Source: CAILHX01 sp046155285 (GTDB lineage: Bacteria; Pseudomonadota; Gammaproteobacteria; Burkholderiales; Methylophilaceae). Taken from it: a stretch of 64,000 bases of DNA. The notes beneath the pieces were generated by a model. That model was not told where the DNA came from and did not search any database. It saw nothing but the letters and a program-made list of their open reading frames with translations. The stretch covers positions 1 to 64,000 of the forward strand of contig JBJXEA010000011.1 in assembly GCA_046155285.1 (NCBI GenBank), given 5' to 3'. A program made the position numbers and the translations under genes. The stretch's first letter is position 1, and every line of letters begins with the position of its first letter. Positions 8,505 to 17,105 of the stretch are shown here, in pieces.

Positions 8505-8780
8505 ATGAGCAAGCTGACCATCAACAACCAGCCCAAATATATCATTGTGCTTAATTATGCTGATGCCAAGGTTTCTGTATTTGCACCAGATGATGGGTAT
8601 TGGAATCAAGATGATGATGAGTTTTATGAGGAGGAGGAGGTAGTACATCTTTGGTGCGAAAAAAACGGAGTAAGTTTTGACGATATCTATTGGATGTCAT
8701 GGAGCGGTAAGATTGACATTGATATTTCATCAAAGGAACTGATTGCTCTAGAAGGCATCATTTTAGGACAAAGAGAATAG
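8505..8780 (+). CDS. Hypothetical acidic small protein
   Basis: 91 residues, very acidic in the middle (DDGYWNQDDDEFYEEEEVV), no signal peptide or membrane segment. It starts 12 bp after the HNH reading frame and could be its operon partner, for example an immunity-like or DNA-mimic protein. That idea rests only on position and charge. No family recognised. Codon use is AT-richer than the neighbouring housekeeping genes, like the HNH gene. Confidence 0.5.
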   Translation: MSKLTINNQPKYIIVLNYADAKVSVFAPDDGYWNQDDDEFYEEEEVVHLWCEKNGVSFDDIYWMSWSGKIDIDISSKELIALEGIILGQRE

Positions 8781-8856
8781 AGACTGTGGAATGAACTACA
8801 GACTCATGTCCGCAGAAACAAGCGCAGTGAGGCTTGCAGGACAGGTGTTGTGCAAG

Positions 8857-10125
8857 TTAGGCTAGAGGTTTCCCGATGGTCGCATCCTGTAGGCGTATCG
8901 CCATCTTGCGTAAAAAATCCACGCTCACCGTGGGTTCTTCCAGTAGTAAGGCTTCAAAATTCTCTGGGCTAATCACTACCAATTGCGCGATTTCTGATGT
9001 CACGTAGGCGTCGGCGGTGCGAGCTTCTCCGGTGAGGAAGGCCATTTCGCCGAAATAGTCTCCCGCATCTAGTTTTCTAATGATGCTGCCACTTTGCTGA
9101 ACGACCACATTGCCGGACAGCACAAAGAACATGTCGCGGTTGCTTTCGCCTGTGCTGAAAACCACATCGCCTTGTTGATATTCGCGCCCAAACTGTGACA
9201 TCAGGCCTTGGTGGTAGAGCGCCGTGTCTGGCGGGGCTTGCATAAATAGGCCGCGTAGCATCAGCACTTGGCGTTTGTGCAGGGTGGCGATGATTTCGAT
9301 GCCGAACAGGAATGCGGCGATGCAAAAATATAGCCAGCCAATAGAGAGGAATAGGTTTTTCATTCCGCCGAACACGTCGCCGTAGGAGTGGTTGACGAGC
9401 ATGAATAGGCTGAACGCGGGGCGCATGGCGCTCCACAGCGATGCGGTGGCGAGTGAGCCTATGAGTAGGTGGTTCCAACGTACATCGCCAGGATAGAAGG
9501 TGCGCGAGAGTAAGGTCATGAGTAGTGTGCTGGCTAGCAAGGAGCCTGACCATTGCATCAGGCCAAATAGCCATGGTGTGTCGCGGAAATCTCCTAGTGA
9601 TTTTTCTATGGTCAATCCGCTGAAAGAGAACAGAAAAAACAATGCCAGTATGCCTAGCACGCCGAATACGTCTTCGATGTTTCTGCGGGCAAACGAGCGT
9701 GGCTCGGAAACGCCAGCGATGGTGAAGAATGCGTTACGCACAGCGCCAGCCAGCGGGGTGCTGACCCATAGCAGCGCAAACATGCCAAATACGCCCCAAA
9801 TGGCTTCATGCTTGGAGATGTTGTAGACCTCTATCATGATGCGGTGGCTGTATTTGGGCATTAAATGGCTAATCAACACGGAAAGCTTGACGATGGCGGA
9901 GCCGGATGAGACGGCGAAATGGCTGAGTAAGAAGAAGATGAGTAGCGCCATGGGGATCAGCGCGAACATGGCATAAAAAGATAGTGAGGCTGACAGGCCG
10001 AAGCCGTTGTGGCGGCTAAAGGCGCTTAGGGCTTGGCGCAGAATAAACAGCGGTGTGCTGTAACGGTGGCGTTCTAGGGTGGCCTTGGCATCACCAGCTG
10101 CTTTGCGGATTTTCTTAATGGCCAT
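8857..10125 (-). CDS. YihY/BrkB-family membrane protein with cyclic nucleotide-binding domain
   Basis: 422 residues. Residues about 30-290 form a BrkB/YihY-type integral membrane domain with some six hydrophobic spans (for example FGLSASLSFYAMFALIPMALLIFFLL). Residues about 305-410 form a cyclic-nucleotide-binding domain (GEYQQGDVVFSTGE, RKLDAGDYFGEMAFLTGEARTADAYV). The PHOSPHATE-cassette-like FGEMAFLTGEARTA segment suggests real ligand binding. Function of YihY proteins is unsettled; here activity may be tuned by cAMP or c-di-GMP. It ends the leftward unit begun by the proline iminopeptidase; the two genes touch (10125/10126). Confidence 0.85.
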   Translation of the reverse strand: MAIKKIRKAAGDAKATLERHRYSTPLFILRQALSAFSRHNGFGLSASLSFYAMFALIPMALLIFFLLSHFAVSSGSAIVKLSVLISHLMPKYSHRIMIEVYNISKHEAIWGVFGMFALLWVSTPLAGAVRNAFFTIAGVSEPRSFARRNIEDVFGVLGILALFFLFSFSGLTIEKSLGDFRDTPWLFGLMQWSGSLLASTLLMTLLSRTFYPGDVRWNHLLIGSLATASLWSAMRPAFSLFMLVNHSYGDVFGGMKNLFLSIGWLYFCIAAFLFGIEIIATLHKRQVLMLRGLFMQAPPDTALYHQGLMSQFGREYQQGDVVFSTGESNRDMFFVLSGNVVVQQSGSIIRKLDAGDYFGEMAFLTGEARTADAYVTSEIAQLVVISPENFEALLLEEPTVSVDFLRKMAIRLQDATIGKPLA

Positions 10126-11070
10126 TTAGGACAGGGTCTTAAATTGTTCGGTGGCGGCTATCAGGGCTGCGGCGATGCCGGGTTCTGTCGCGGAATGTCC
10201 GGCATCGGCAATCACGCGAAAATCGGCTTCAGGCCAAGCTTGATGAAGCTCAAAAGCAGTTTGGATGGGGCAGACCATATCGTAGCGACCATGAATGATG
10301 ATGCTGGGGATGTGGCGGAATTTCCCCACTTGCGCGAGTAGCGGCGAATCAGCAAGGAAGCAATCGTGCATTAAGTAGTGTAGATGTACCCTGAGCCGAG
10401 CAATCATCGCGTTGTCTGAGCTTGAGGATGCGGCGTTTGGGGGCAGCAAATACATAATAGTGTTCTCAAAGGCGCTCCAGCTTTTTGCCGCGACGAGCTG
10501 CTCGGCCTCTGGCGCGTTGAAAATGCGCTGATGATAGGCGCTTAGAATATCAGTGATTTCGGTGGCGGCCAGCGGCTCCACAAAACGCACCCAAGCTTCT
10601 GGGAAAATACGTCCTACTTCATATAAGAACCAGCGTATTTCAGCAGGCCGCGTTAGAAAGATACCGCGTAACAGCAAGCCTTTGATTTTCTCGGCGTGAA
10701 GAGAGGCGTAAAACAGCGCCAAAGTGCTGCCCCACGAGCCGCCAAATACCAACCAGCGGGCGATGCCTAAATGCTCACGCAGCAACTCCATGTCGTTGGC
10801 TAATGCCTGAATGTTGTTGTCTTCCACACAGCCAGCGGGCAGGCTGCGCCCACAGCCGCGCTGGTCAAACAGCACAATGCGGTAATGGGCGGGATCAAAA
10901 AAGCGTCGTTGGTTGGGATTGCATCCGCTGCCGGGGCCGCCATGTAACACCACCACTGGCTGCCCGTGTGGGTTGCCGCATTCCTCATAATAGAGCTGGT
11001 GCAATGGCGACACCTCAAAATGCCCCGAACGAAAGGGCTCAATAGGTGGAAACAATGGGTCAGTAGTCAC
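10126..11070 (-). CDS. pip: Proline iminopeptidase
   Basis: Alpha/beta hydrolase that removes N-terminal proline from peptides. 314 residues, normal for the S33 family. The oxyanion motif HGGPGSG, the nucleophile elbow GGSWGSTL and the terminal histidine in IADAGHSA are visible, with the DMVCP aspartate completing the triad. Cytoplasmic. It is directly followed by the BrkB-type gene and divergent from xoxF. Confidence 0.95.
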   Translation of the reverse strand: MTTDPLFPPIEPFRSGHFEVSPLHQLYYEECGNPHGQPVVVLHGGPGSGCNPNQRRFFDPAHYRIVLFDQRGCGRSLPAGCVEDNNIQALANDMELLREHLGIARWLVFGGSWGSTLALFYASLHAEKIKGLLLRGIFLTRPAEIRWFLYEVGRIFPEAWVRFVEPLAATEITDILSAYHQRIFNAPEAEQLVAAKSWSAFENTIMYLLPPNAASSSSDNAMIARLRVHLHYLMHDCFLADSPLLAQVGKFRHIPSIIIHGRYDMVCPIQTAFELHQAWPEADFRVIADAGHSATEPGIAAALIAATEQFKTLS

Positions 11071-11213
11071 GTGGAACTCGCATCTTTATTAGCCACTATG
11101 GGCGCTCGGCGGCAATGATAGCATTGCCTTACGGTAGGGACTTTTCACGATTAAAAAAATTTGCGAAAGCAGTATTGCAAATATATTGCGACTGTTCTAG
11201 TATTCGTGAAGCT

Positions 11214-11283
11214 GCACCTAATGTTAGGTGTTGCGGAGTCGGTATTTTTGTTTTATCGCCCTTAGCGGGTAACAGAGATAAAA
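11214..11283 (+). promoter_or_regulatory. Dyad symmetries in the xoxF leader
   Basis: CACCTAA/TTAGGTG at 11215-11230 is a perfect 7-bp inverted repeat with a 2-bp centre, a plausible operator. TTTTATC (11251-11257) pairs with GATAAAA (11277-11283) around an inner CCC/GGG stem. Both lie in the 260-bp region between pip and xoxF. Regulatory function is inferred from position and symmetry only. Confidence 0.4.
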
Positions 11284-11330
11284 GTCCGGCTTACTCTAAA
11301 ACCTTAGTAAATTACTTTGGAGATTCAAAC

Positions 11331-13208
11331 ATGGAGATTAGCAAAATCAAGTTGGCTCTTGGCGTTGCAGTTGGTGTAACTATGGCTATGCCTATGGTTG
11401 CTATGGCTGCTGCAGATCAAGAAGCTGCAATGAAAGACGCAAACAACTGGGCACACCCACGTGGTCAACACGACAACCAAGGTTATTCTAAACTGAGCCA
11501 AATCAATAAAGGCAACGTGAAGAACCTGAAGGCTGCTTGGACATTCGCTACCGGTGTAAACCGTGGTCACGAAGGTTCCCCATTGGTTATCGGCAACATG
11601 ATGTATGTGCACACCGCGTTCCCAAACAACGTGTACGCACTGGATCTGAACGACAATCAAAAGATCAGCTGGGCTTATTTCCCTAAACAAGATCCATCCG
11701 TTCAAGCAGTGTTGTGCTGCGACAACGTGAACCGTGGTCTAGGTTATGGCGATGGTAAAGTTATTCTGCAACAAAATGACGGCATGCTGGTTGCTCTGGA
11801 CGCTAAGTCTGGCGCTAAAGTATGGGATGTACGTAACACCGACCCTAAGGTTGGCGCTACCAACACCAATGCTCCTCACGTCATCAAAGACAAGATCCTG
11901 ACCGGTTGCTCTGGTGCTGAATTCGGTGTGCGCTGCTTTGTCGCTGCGTACAATCTGAAAGATGGCTCCTTGGCATGGAAGGCTTACAGCACGGGTCCAG
12001 ACAGCGAAGTGCTGATTGGTTCTGATTTCAATGCTGCAAACCCACACTACAGCGCGCTGACCACCTATGAAGATGTAAACGGTGGTAACAAGCAAGGTGG
12101 TTCCTTCAAGGCTCTGACCAAAGACCAACTCAAGTTCCCAGTAACTGACTTGGGTGTTAAGACTTGGCTCAAGCCACAAGCAGTTAAAGACGGTTGGCAA
12201 CATGGTGGCGGTTCCGCTTGGGGCTGGTGGCCGTATGATGCTCGTACCAATCTGGTTTACTACGGTACCGGCAATCCTTCCGTTTGGAACCCAGATGTAC
12301 GTCCTGGCGACAACAAGTGGTCTATGACCATTTTTGCACGTGATATGGACACTGGTGTTGCAAAATGGGGCTATCAAATGACCCCTCACGATGAGTGGGA
12401 CTATGACGGCATCAACGAAGTAATCCTGTTCGACAAGGGTGGCAAGACCTACGCTTGGCATCATGACCGTAACGGTTTTGCGTACACCTTCAATGCTGGC
12501 AACGGTACTTTAATTGCTGCTGAGAAAGTGCATTCCTTCGTAAACTGGGCAACCGGCGTTGATATGAAGTCTGGTATTCCACAAAAAGTGGGCACCGCTT
12601 CTACTCACCAAGACTACAATGCTAAGGGTGTTTGCCCAGCTGCATTGGGTACCAAGGACCAGCAGCCAGCTGCTTACTCCCCACGTACTGGCCTGATGTA
12701 TACCCCACTCAACCACGTTTGTATGACCTACGAACCAGTTGAATCCAAGTATACGGCTGGTCAACCTTGGGTTGGTGCTACTTTGACCATGTTCCCTGGT
12801 CCTGACGGCGTAATGGGTGGCTTCGGCGCTTATGATCCTATGACCAACAAGGCTAAGTGGTACAACAAAGAGAAGTTCTCAGCTTGGGGCGGCGCACTGA
12901 CCACCGCTTCTGATCTGGTGTTCTACGGCACTCTGGATCGTTGGATGAAGGCTCTTGACGCTAATACCGGTAAGGAACTCTGGAAGTTCCAAGTGGGTTC
13001 TGGTGTTATCGGCAATGCATTCACCTATGGTCACAAGGGTAAACAACACGTTGGCGTGCTGTCCGGTATCGGCGGTTGGGCTGGCGTGGCGATGAACCTT
13101 GGTATGACTAACCCAACAGACGCTCTTGGCGCTGCTGGTGGTTATGCAGAACTGACGAAGTACAACGCTGCTCCTGGCGGCGGTGCACTGACCGTGTTCT
13201 CTCTGTAA
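11331..13208 (+). CDS. xoxF: Lanthanide-dependent methanol dehydrogenase, PQQ type
   Basis: Periplasmic quinoprotein that oxidises methanol. The start at 11331 follows TTTGGAG and gives a signal peptide ending near AMAAADQ; the frame is open further upstream but lacks support. 625 residues. The eight-bladed propeller shows vicinal cysteines (C129-C130), E197, N315, and the DYD motif D357-Y358-D359. The second Asp of DYD is the hallmark of lanthanide-binding XoxF, whereas MxaF has alanine there. Codon use is strongly biased (GGT, GCT, AAC, CCA), as in highly expressed genes. xoxJ and two xoxG genes follow. A stretch around residues 241-272 looks longer than in XoxFs I recall. Confidence 0.96.
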   Translation: MEISKIKLALGVAVGVTMAMPMVAMAAADQEAAMKDANNWAHPRGQHDNQGYSKLSQINKGNVKNLKAAWTFATGVNRGHEGSPLVIGNMMYVHTAFPNNVYALDLNDNQKISWAYFPKQDPSVQAVLCCDNVNRGLGYGDGKVILQQNDGMLVALDAKSGAKVWDVRNTDPKVGATNTNAPHVIKDKILTGCSGAEFGVRCFVAAYNLKDGSLAWKAYSTGPDSEVLIGSDFNAANPHYSALTTYEDVNGGNKQGGSFKALTKDQLKFPVTDLGVKTWLKPQAVKDGWQHGGGSAWGWWPYDARTNLVYYGTGNPSVWNPDVRPGDNKWSMTIFARDMDTGVAKWGYQMTPHDEWDYDGINEVILFDKGGKTYAWHHDRNGFAYTFNAGNGTLIAAEKVHSFVNWATGVDMKSGIPQKVGTASTHQDYNAKGVCPAALGTKDQQPAAYSPRTGLMYTPLNHVCMTYEPVESKYTAGQPWVGATLTMFPGPDGVMGGFGAYDPMTNKAKWYNKEKFSAWGGALTTASDLVFYGTLDRWMKALDANTGKELWKFQVGSGVIGNAFTYGHKGKQHVGVLSGIGGWAGVAMNLGMTNPTDALGAAGGYAELTKYNAAPGGGALTVFSL

Positions 13209-13265
13209 TTTGAAGTCGCAAGACTACAAGCAACAGAACTAACCGTAAGTTAGTGTTGTCACACA

Positions 13266-13294
13266 AGCACCCCGCTTCGGCGGGGTGCTTTTTA
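13266..13294 (+). terminator. Intrinsic terminator after xoxF
   Basis: AGCACCCCGC (13266-13275), loop TTCG, GCGGGGTGCT (13280-13289) and a T run. A perfect 10-bp stem with a stable tetraloop. It separates the abundant xoxF transcript from xoxJ, so downstream genes may be made at a lower level. Confidence 0.92.
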
Positions 13295-13340
13295 TATGTG
13301 CTGGGTAAATGTGCGACTCATTAACGACGAAGGAATGAAA

Positions 13341-14255
13341 ATGTTAAAAAGATTCAATGTATCTCTGTTGTTGCTATTGCTCATGACGAACGTGGCATTT
13401 GCCGAAGATGGGCTGGAATTTGATATGAATAGTGGGCGCGGTGGCGAAGCTACGCGTGCTGAAGACTCAACAGAATTTAAGGTATGCGCCGATCCGGCCA
13501 ATTTGCCTTATTCCAACAAAGAACAACAAGGTTTTGAAAATAAAATTGCAGAGCTTATTGCAAAAGATTTAGGAAAAAAACTGACTTATCAGTTTTGGTT
13601 TGACCGTATGGGATTTATCCGCAATACCTTGAATGCACATCGCTGCGATGTGATTATGAGTACCACCACAGATAATGATGCGTTACTTACATCCAAACCC
13701 TACTACCGTTCTGGTCATGTGTTTGTGTTCAGAAAAGACAGTGGCTACAACATTAAAGATTGGGATTCCCAAGATTTACATAAAGGTATCATCGGGATTA
13801 TTCAAGAAAGTCCCGCTACACGACCCTTGGCTGACCATGGGTTGATGGAGAATGCTAGGCCATATCGTATGCAGCGCGATCTGAACTTGCCGGCGAGCTT
13901 TCTGATTGACGACTTGGTCAAGGGCGATATTGATGTGGCCATCGTATGGGGTCCTATTGGCGGCTATTACGCTAAACAGGCCAAAATCCCACTAACAGTG
14001 GTACAAATCCCAGAGTATGAAACTCAGAATGCAAAAGGTAAGGAGTTCTGGAATATTTCGGTAGCAGTACGTAAAAAAGATAAAGAGCGCATGGCGATGA
14101 TTCAAGGTGTCTTGGATCGTCGGCAAGCTGATATTTTAAAGATACTTGATGACTACGCCATTCCTCATGTGCCGGTGGTTGAAGGTGATGGGATCGAAAA
14201 GGTATTTAAGAAGACTAAAGAAACACGAGGGGATGTTATTCCCAAATCAGAATGA
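13341..14255 (+). CDS. xoxJ: XoxJ-type periplasmic protein of quinoprotein systems
   Basis: Periplasmic solute-binding-fold protein of the family associated with quinoprotein dehydrogenases; XoxJ is thought to help activate XoxF. The ATG at 13341 is chosen because AAGGA lies 6-7 bases upstream; the ATG at 13335 would be too close. 304 residues with a signal peptide ending NVAFA. Recognisable segments are FKVCADPANLPYSN, DRMGFIRNTLNAHRCDVIM and VAIVWGPIGGYYA. Position directly after xoxF supports the call. Confidence 0.9.
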   Translation: MLKRFNVSLLLLLLMTNVAFAEDGLEFDMNSGRGGEATRAEDSTEFKVCADPANLPYSNKEQQGFENKIAELIAKDLGKKLTYQFWFDRMGFIRNTLNAHRCDVIMSTTTDNDALLTSKPYYRSGHVFVFRKDSGYNIKDWDSQDLHKGIIGIIQESPATRPLADHGLMENARPYRMQRDLNLPASFLIDDLVKGDIDVAIVWGPIGGYYAKQAKIPLTVVQIPEYETQNAKGKEFWNISVAVRKKDKERMAMIQGVLDRRQADILKILDDYAIPHVPVVEGDGIEKVFKKTKETRGDVIPKSE

Positions 14256-14358
14256 CGGAATGCTGGCTTGTCAACCAAGCTGGCAGTATGTTCGTTGTGA
14301 AATAGTGGTTCATTAAGAGCCGCTTATTAGTGAAGTAACCCAAAAACGAGGAGAGGAC

Positions 14359-14925
14359 ATGATTAGTAACAAATTAGGACAAGCCCGGTTGATTTTGTCA
14401 GCCTTGGTGATAAGCGGCACAATGGTATTTAGTGGTAGTGCTGCTGCGGAATGTAAGCTCGTATCTACAATAGATAATAGTCCGTTGGCTATTAAAGTCG
14501 TTGATACGGATACGCCGCAAGCGAAAGAGTTTCTTGAAACTTGCGTAAACCCGTATACCAAGGAGTACGCTGCGGATCATGCGGCGGCGAAGCCGGGTAG
14601 AAAAGTATTCACCTTTAACAATTGTATGGGTTGCCACGGCGGTAAGTTGGAAGGCATTATGGCACCCTCTTTGAGCAAAAATACTCAAGGCGGTCAAGGC
14701 GCATTCGATCAGAAGTGGGCTTATGCTAAGAATGCTACTGACAAGGGTATGTTTGAAACTATTGCTGGCGGTAGTCCTGGCGTCTCTGGTGGCACCATGT
14801 TTCATTGGCACAATCAACTTCCAGAGCACACTGGTGACGGCTTGACCACAGATGAGATACTGAAAGTTATTGCATATATTCGTACTGAATATAAAGGTGA
14901 TGGCGAGAAGTTGTGGATGAAGTAA
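14359..14925 (+). CDS. xoxG: Cytochrome c, XoxG-like electron acceptor (soluble form)
   Basis: 188 residues with a cleavable signal peptide (ending near GSAAAE, residue 31), so a soluble periplasmic cytochrome. One haem-binding site C89-M-G-C92-H93 in NNCMGCHGGKLEG. Its likely job is to take electrons from XoxF. Start has a strong GAGGAGAGGAC Shine-Dalgarno. The mature domain matches the next gene at all but about 21 of 158 positions by hand count. A strong terminator separates the two copies. Exact partner assignment is inferred from gene order. Confidence 0.88.
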   Translation: MISNKLGQARLILSALVISGTMVFSGSAAAECKLVSTIDNSPLAIKVVDTDTPQAKEFLETCVNPYTKEYAADHAAAKPGRKVFTFNNCMGCHGGKLEGIMAPSLSKNTQGGQGAFDQKWAYAKNATDKGMFETIAGGSPGVSGGTMFHWHNQLPEHTGDGLTTDEILKVIAYIRTEYKGDGEKLWMK

Positions 14926-14955
14926 AACAGTTTTTATAGCTTGAATTTCAGAAGG

Positions 14956-14987
14956 CGGCCATTGTATAAAACAATGGCCGTTTTTTT
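14956..14987 (+). terminator. Intrinsic terminator between the two xoxG copies
   Basis: CGGCCATTGT (14956-14965), loop ATAAA, ACAATGGCCG (14971-14980), then seven T. A perfect 10-bp stem. It implies that the second cytochrome is expressed from its own promoter or by readthrough. Confidence 0.95.
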
Positions 14988-15043
14988 ATGAGCAGCGACA
15001 AGTTTCAGATAAAATACGGTTACAAATTAAAAGGGGAGCTGTA

Positions 15044-15640
15044 ATGCAAAATGTAAAATTAATGGCAGTTGTTTTAGCATGTCTCGCGCTTGTGGCGTGT
15101 GGTAAAGGCGGGGATGGTGCTGCTGGAGGAGGCGACACGAAGTCAGTAAGTGCTGCTGGAGGAGAATGCAAACTGGTGTCTACTAAGGACAATAGTCCAT
15201 TGGCGATTAAGGTGACTGATACGGATACGCCGCAAGCAAAAGAGTTTCTCGCCACTTGCGTGAATCCATACACCAAAGCGTTTGCTGCCGATCCTGAGGC
15301 GGCGAAAGCAGGTAGAAAGGTTTATACATTCAACAACTGCATGGGTTGCCACGGGGGCAAATTGGAAGGCATTATGGCGCCTTCTTTGAGTAAAAATACC
15401 CAAGGTGGCCAAGGCGCGTTTGACCAAAAGTGGGTCTATGCTAAGAACGATACTGATAAGGGCATGTTTGAGACTATCGCTGCTGGTACTCCTGGGACTT
15501 CAGGGGGTAGCATGTTTGTATGGCATGTTCAGCTTCCAGATCACACCGGTGACGGCTTATCCACGGATGACATTTTGAAGGTCATTGCTTATATTCGAAC
15601 CGAATATAAGGGTGATGGCGAAAAGACCTGGATGAAGTAG
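15044..15640 (+). CDS. Cytochrome c, XoxG-like, predicted lipoprotein
   Basis: 198 residues, paralogue of the preceding cytochrome. The signal peptide ends in a lipobox LVAC (C19) followed by glycine, so the mature protein should be lipidated and sent to the outer membrane, then carries a flexible Gly-rich linker (residues 20-40). Haem site C99-M-G-C102-H103. Compared with the soluble copy it has MFVWH instead of MFHWH near the C-terminus. Shine-Dalgarno AGGGGAG precedes the ATG. Probably a tethered electron acceptor for XoxF or another quinoprotein; this is inference. Confidence 0.88.
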   Translation: MQNVKLMAVVLACLALVACGKGGDGAAGGGDTKSVSAAGGECKLVSTKDNSPLAIKVTDTDTPQAKEFLATCVNPYTKAFAADPEAAKAGRKVYTFNNCMGCHGGKLEGIMAPSLSKNTQGGQGAFDQKWVYAKNDTDKGMFETIAAGTPGTSGGSMFVWHVQLPDHTGDGLSTDDILKVIAYIRTEYKGDGEKTWMK

Positions 15641-15670
15641 GCAACTATATTCATAGTTAGAAATTTTGGA

Positions 15671-15704
15671 AGCGACCATTGCGTAGTAGCCTTGGTCGCT
15701 TTCT
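15671..15704 (+). terminator. Probable intrinsic terminator after second cytochrome
   Basis: AGCGACCA (15671-15678) pairs with TGGTCGCT (15693-15700) and is followed by TTCTT. Loop of 14 nt. Confidence 0.7.
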
Positions 15705-15770
15705 TGTCTTTGCGCTTGAATCAACGTGAGCGATTCCAGCATCAAATAACACTAAACGAGAATTTACCCC

Positions 15771-17105
15771 ATGACTATTGATAAAAATGCAGAACCCTTA
15801 CATCAGATTGTAGTGGTGGGGGGTGGCGCGGGCGGTTTGGAATTGGTGACAAGCTTGGGTAATACGTTGGGCAAGCGTGGCAAAGCGCAAATCACGTTGG
15901 TGGATAAGACTAAGACGCACGTATGGAAGCCCTTGCTGCATGAAATTGCTGCGGGCAGTATGGATATTGATCGTCACGAGCTTGATTACATGGCGCAAGC
16001 GCACTGGCATCATTTCAGATTTCGCTTGGGTGCCATGGAAGGCCTCAACAGAAGTACGCGCGAAGTGTTTTTAGCACCCACGCTGGATGACGCAGGACAA
16101 GAGCTAATCCCCCGCAGGACACTACATTACGATACATTGATTATCGCTTTAGGCAGTGTTTCCAATGATTTTGGCGTACCTGGTGTGGCAGAGCACTGCA
16201 TTACGCTCGACACCCAAGAACAAGCTAGCATGTTCCACCACAAGCTAATAGATGCTTGCATTCGCGCGCAAGTACAAGAAAGTGCCGTGGGTGCGCATCA
16301 GTTGAATGTTGCCATTATTGGCGGCGGCGCCACTGGCATAGAGTTGGCGGCAGAGTTACACAACACTACGCGCGAATTGGCGGCTTATGGTTTGGACAAG
16401 ATAGACCCTGATCGCAATGTGAAGCTTAGCATTATCGAAGCAGCATCACGCGTGCTGCCGGGATTGCCAGAATCCATCTCGTTTGAAGTGCAGCGTCAGC
16501 TTGAAAAGCTGCATATCTCGCTAGAACTGAATGAACGCGTCACTCACGTAGATGCGCAAGGCGTACACACACAAAGCGGACGTTTAGTCCCAGCTGGTTT
16601 GGTGGTATGGGCGGCGGGTATCAAAGCGCCGGATATGCTTAAAAATATAGATTTAGAAGTGAATCGCGCGAATCAGTTGGTGGTTAAGCCCACATTGCAA
16701 ACCAGCAACGACGACAACATCTACGCGCTGGGTGATTGCGCCGCCTGTGCATGGCCGGAGCAAGGGCCAGATGCCCTAGTTCCACCACGCGCTCAAGCCG
16801 CGCATCAGCAGGCTTCGCTGGTGTACAAATCTATACGCCGCAAGTTGAAGGGTAAATCTTTACCCGAATACAAATACCGCGACTTTGGTTCCTTGGTCAA
16901 TTTGGGCAAGTATAGTACGGTGGGCAATCTGATGGGTGGCCTCACTGGCGGGGCTTTATTCATCCAAGGGACGTTTGCTGGCATGATGTATAGGTTGCTC
17001 TACAAGATGCATCTTTACGCGTTGCACGGCTTGGGTAAGGTGATTCTGGACACTATCGCACGTATGATCACGCGCCGTACCGAGCCGCACGTCAAGCTAC
17101 ATTAG
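15771..17105 (+). CDS. ndh: Type II NADH:quinone oxidoreductase
   Basis: Single-subunit, non-proton-pumping FAD enzyme passing electrons from NADH to quinone at the inner membrane. 444 residues. Two dinucleotide-binding motifs are visible, VVVGGGAGGLELV near residue 13 (FAD) and AIIGGGATGIELA near 183 (NADH), plus NIYALGDCAA near 320. The C-terminal hydrophobic stretch (LFIQGTFAGMMYRLLYKMHLYALHG) is the expected membrane anchor. It follows the xox genes but has no clear functional tie to them; it could dispose of NADH from formaldehyde or formate oxidation. It overlaps the 3' end of the convergent lplT gene by a few bases. Confidence 0.92.
   Translation: MTIDKNAEPLHQIVVVGGGAGGLELVTSLGNTLGKRGKAQITLVDKTKTHVWKPLLHEIAAGSMDIDRHELDYMAQAHWHHFRFRLGAMEGLNRSTREVFLAPTLDDAGQELIPRRTLHYDTLIIALGSVSNDFGVPGVAEHCITLDTQEQASMFHHKLIDACIRAQVQESAVGAHQLNVAIIGGGATGIELAAELHNTTRELAAYGLDKIDPDRNVKLSIIEAASRVLPGLPESISFEVQRQLEKLHISLELNERVTHVDAQGVHTQSGRLVPAGLVVWAAGIKAPDMLKNIDLEVNRANQLVVKPTLQTSNDDNIYALGDCAACAWPEQGPDALVPPRAQAAHQQASLVYKSIRRKLKGKSLPEYKYRDFGSLVNLGKYSTVGNLMGGLTGGALFIQGTFAGMMYRLLYKMHLYALHGLGKVILDTIARMITRRTEPHVKLH

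Noticed and set aside
11115..11330. Upstream extension of the xoxF frame
   Set aside because: Lacks a start with Shine-Dalgarno and would put the signal peptide in the middle; contains the leader dyads.
11331..13208. Calcium-type MxaF or ethanol dehydrogenase
   Set aside because: The DYD motif and the xoxJ-xoxG neighbours favour XoxF.
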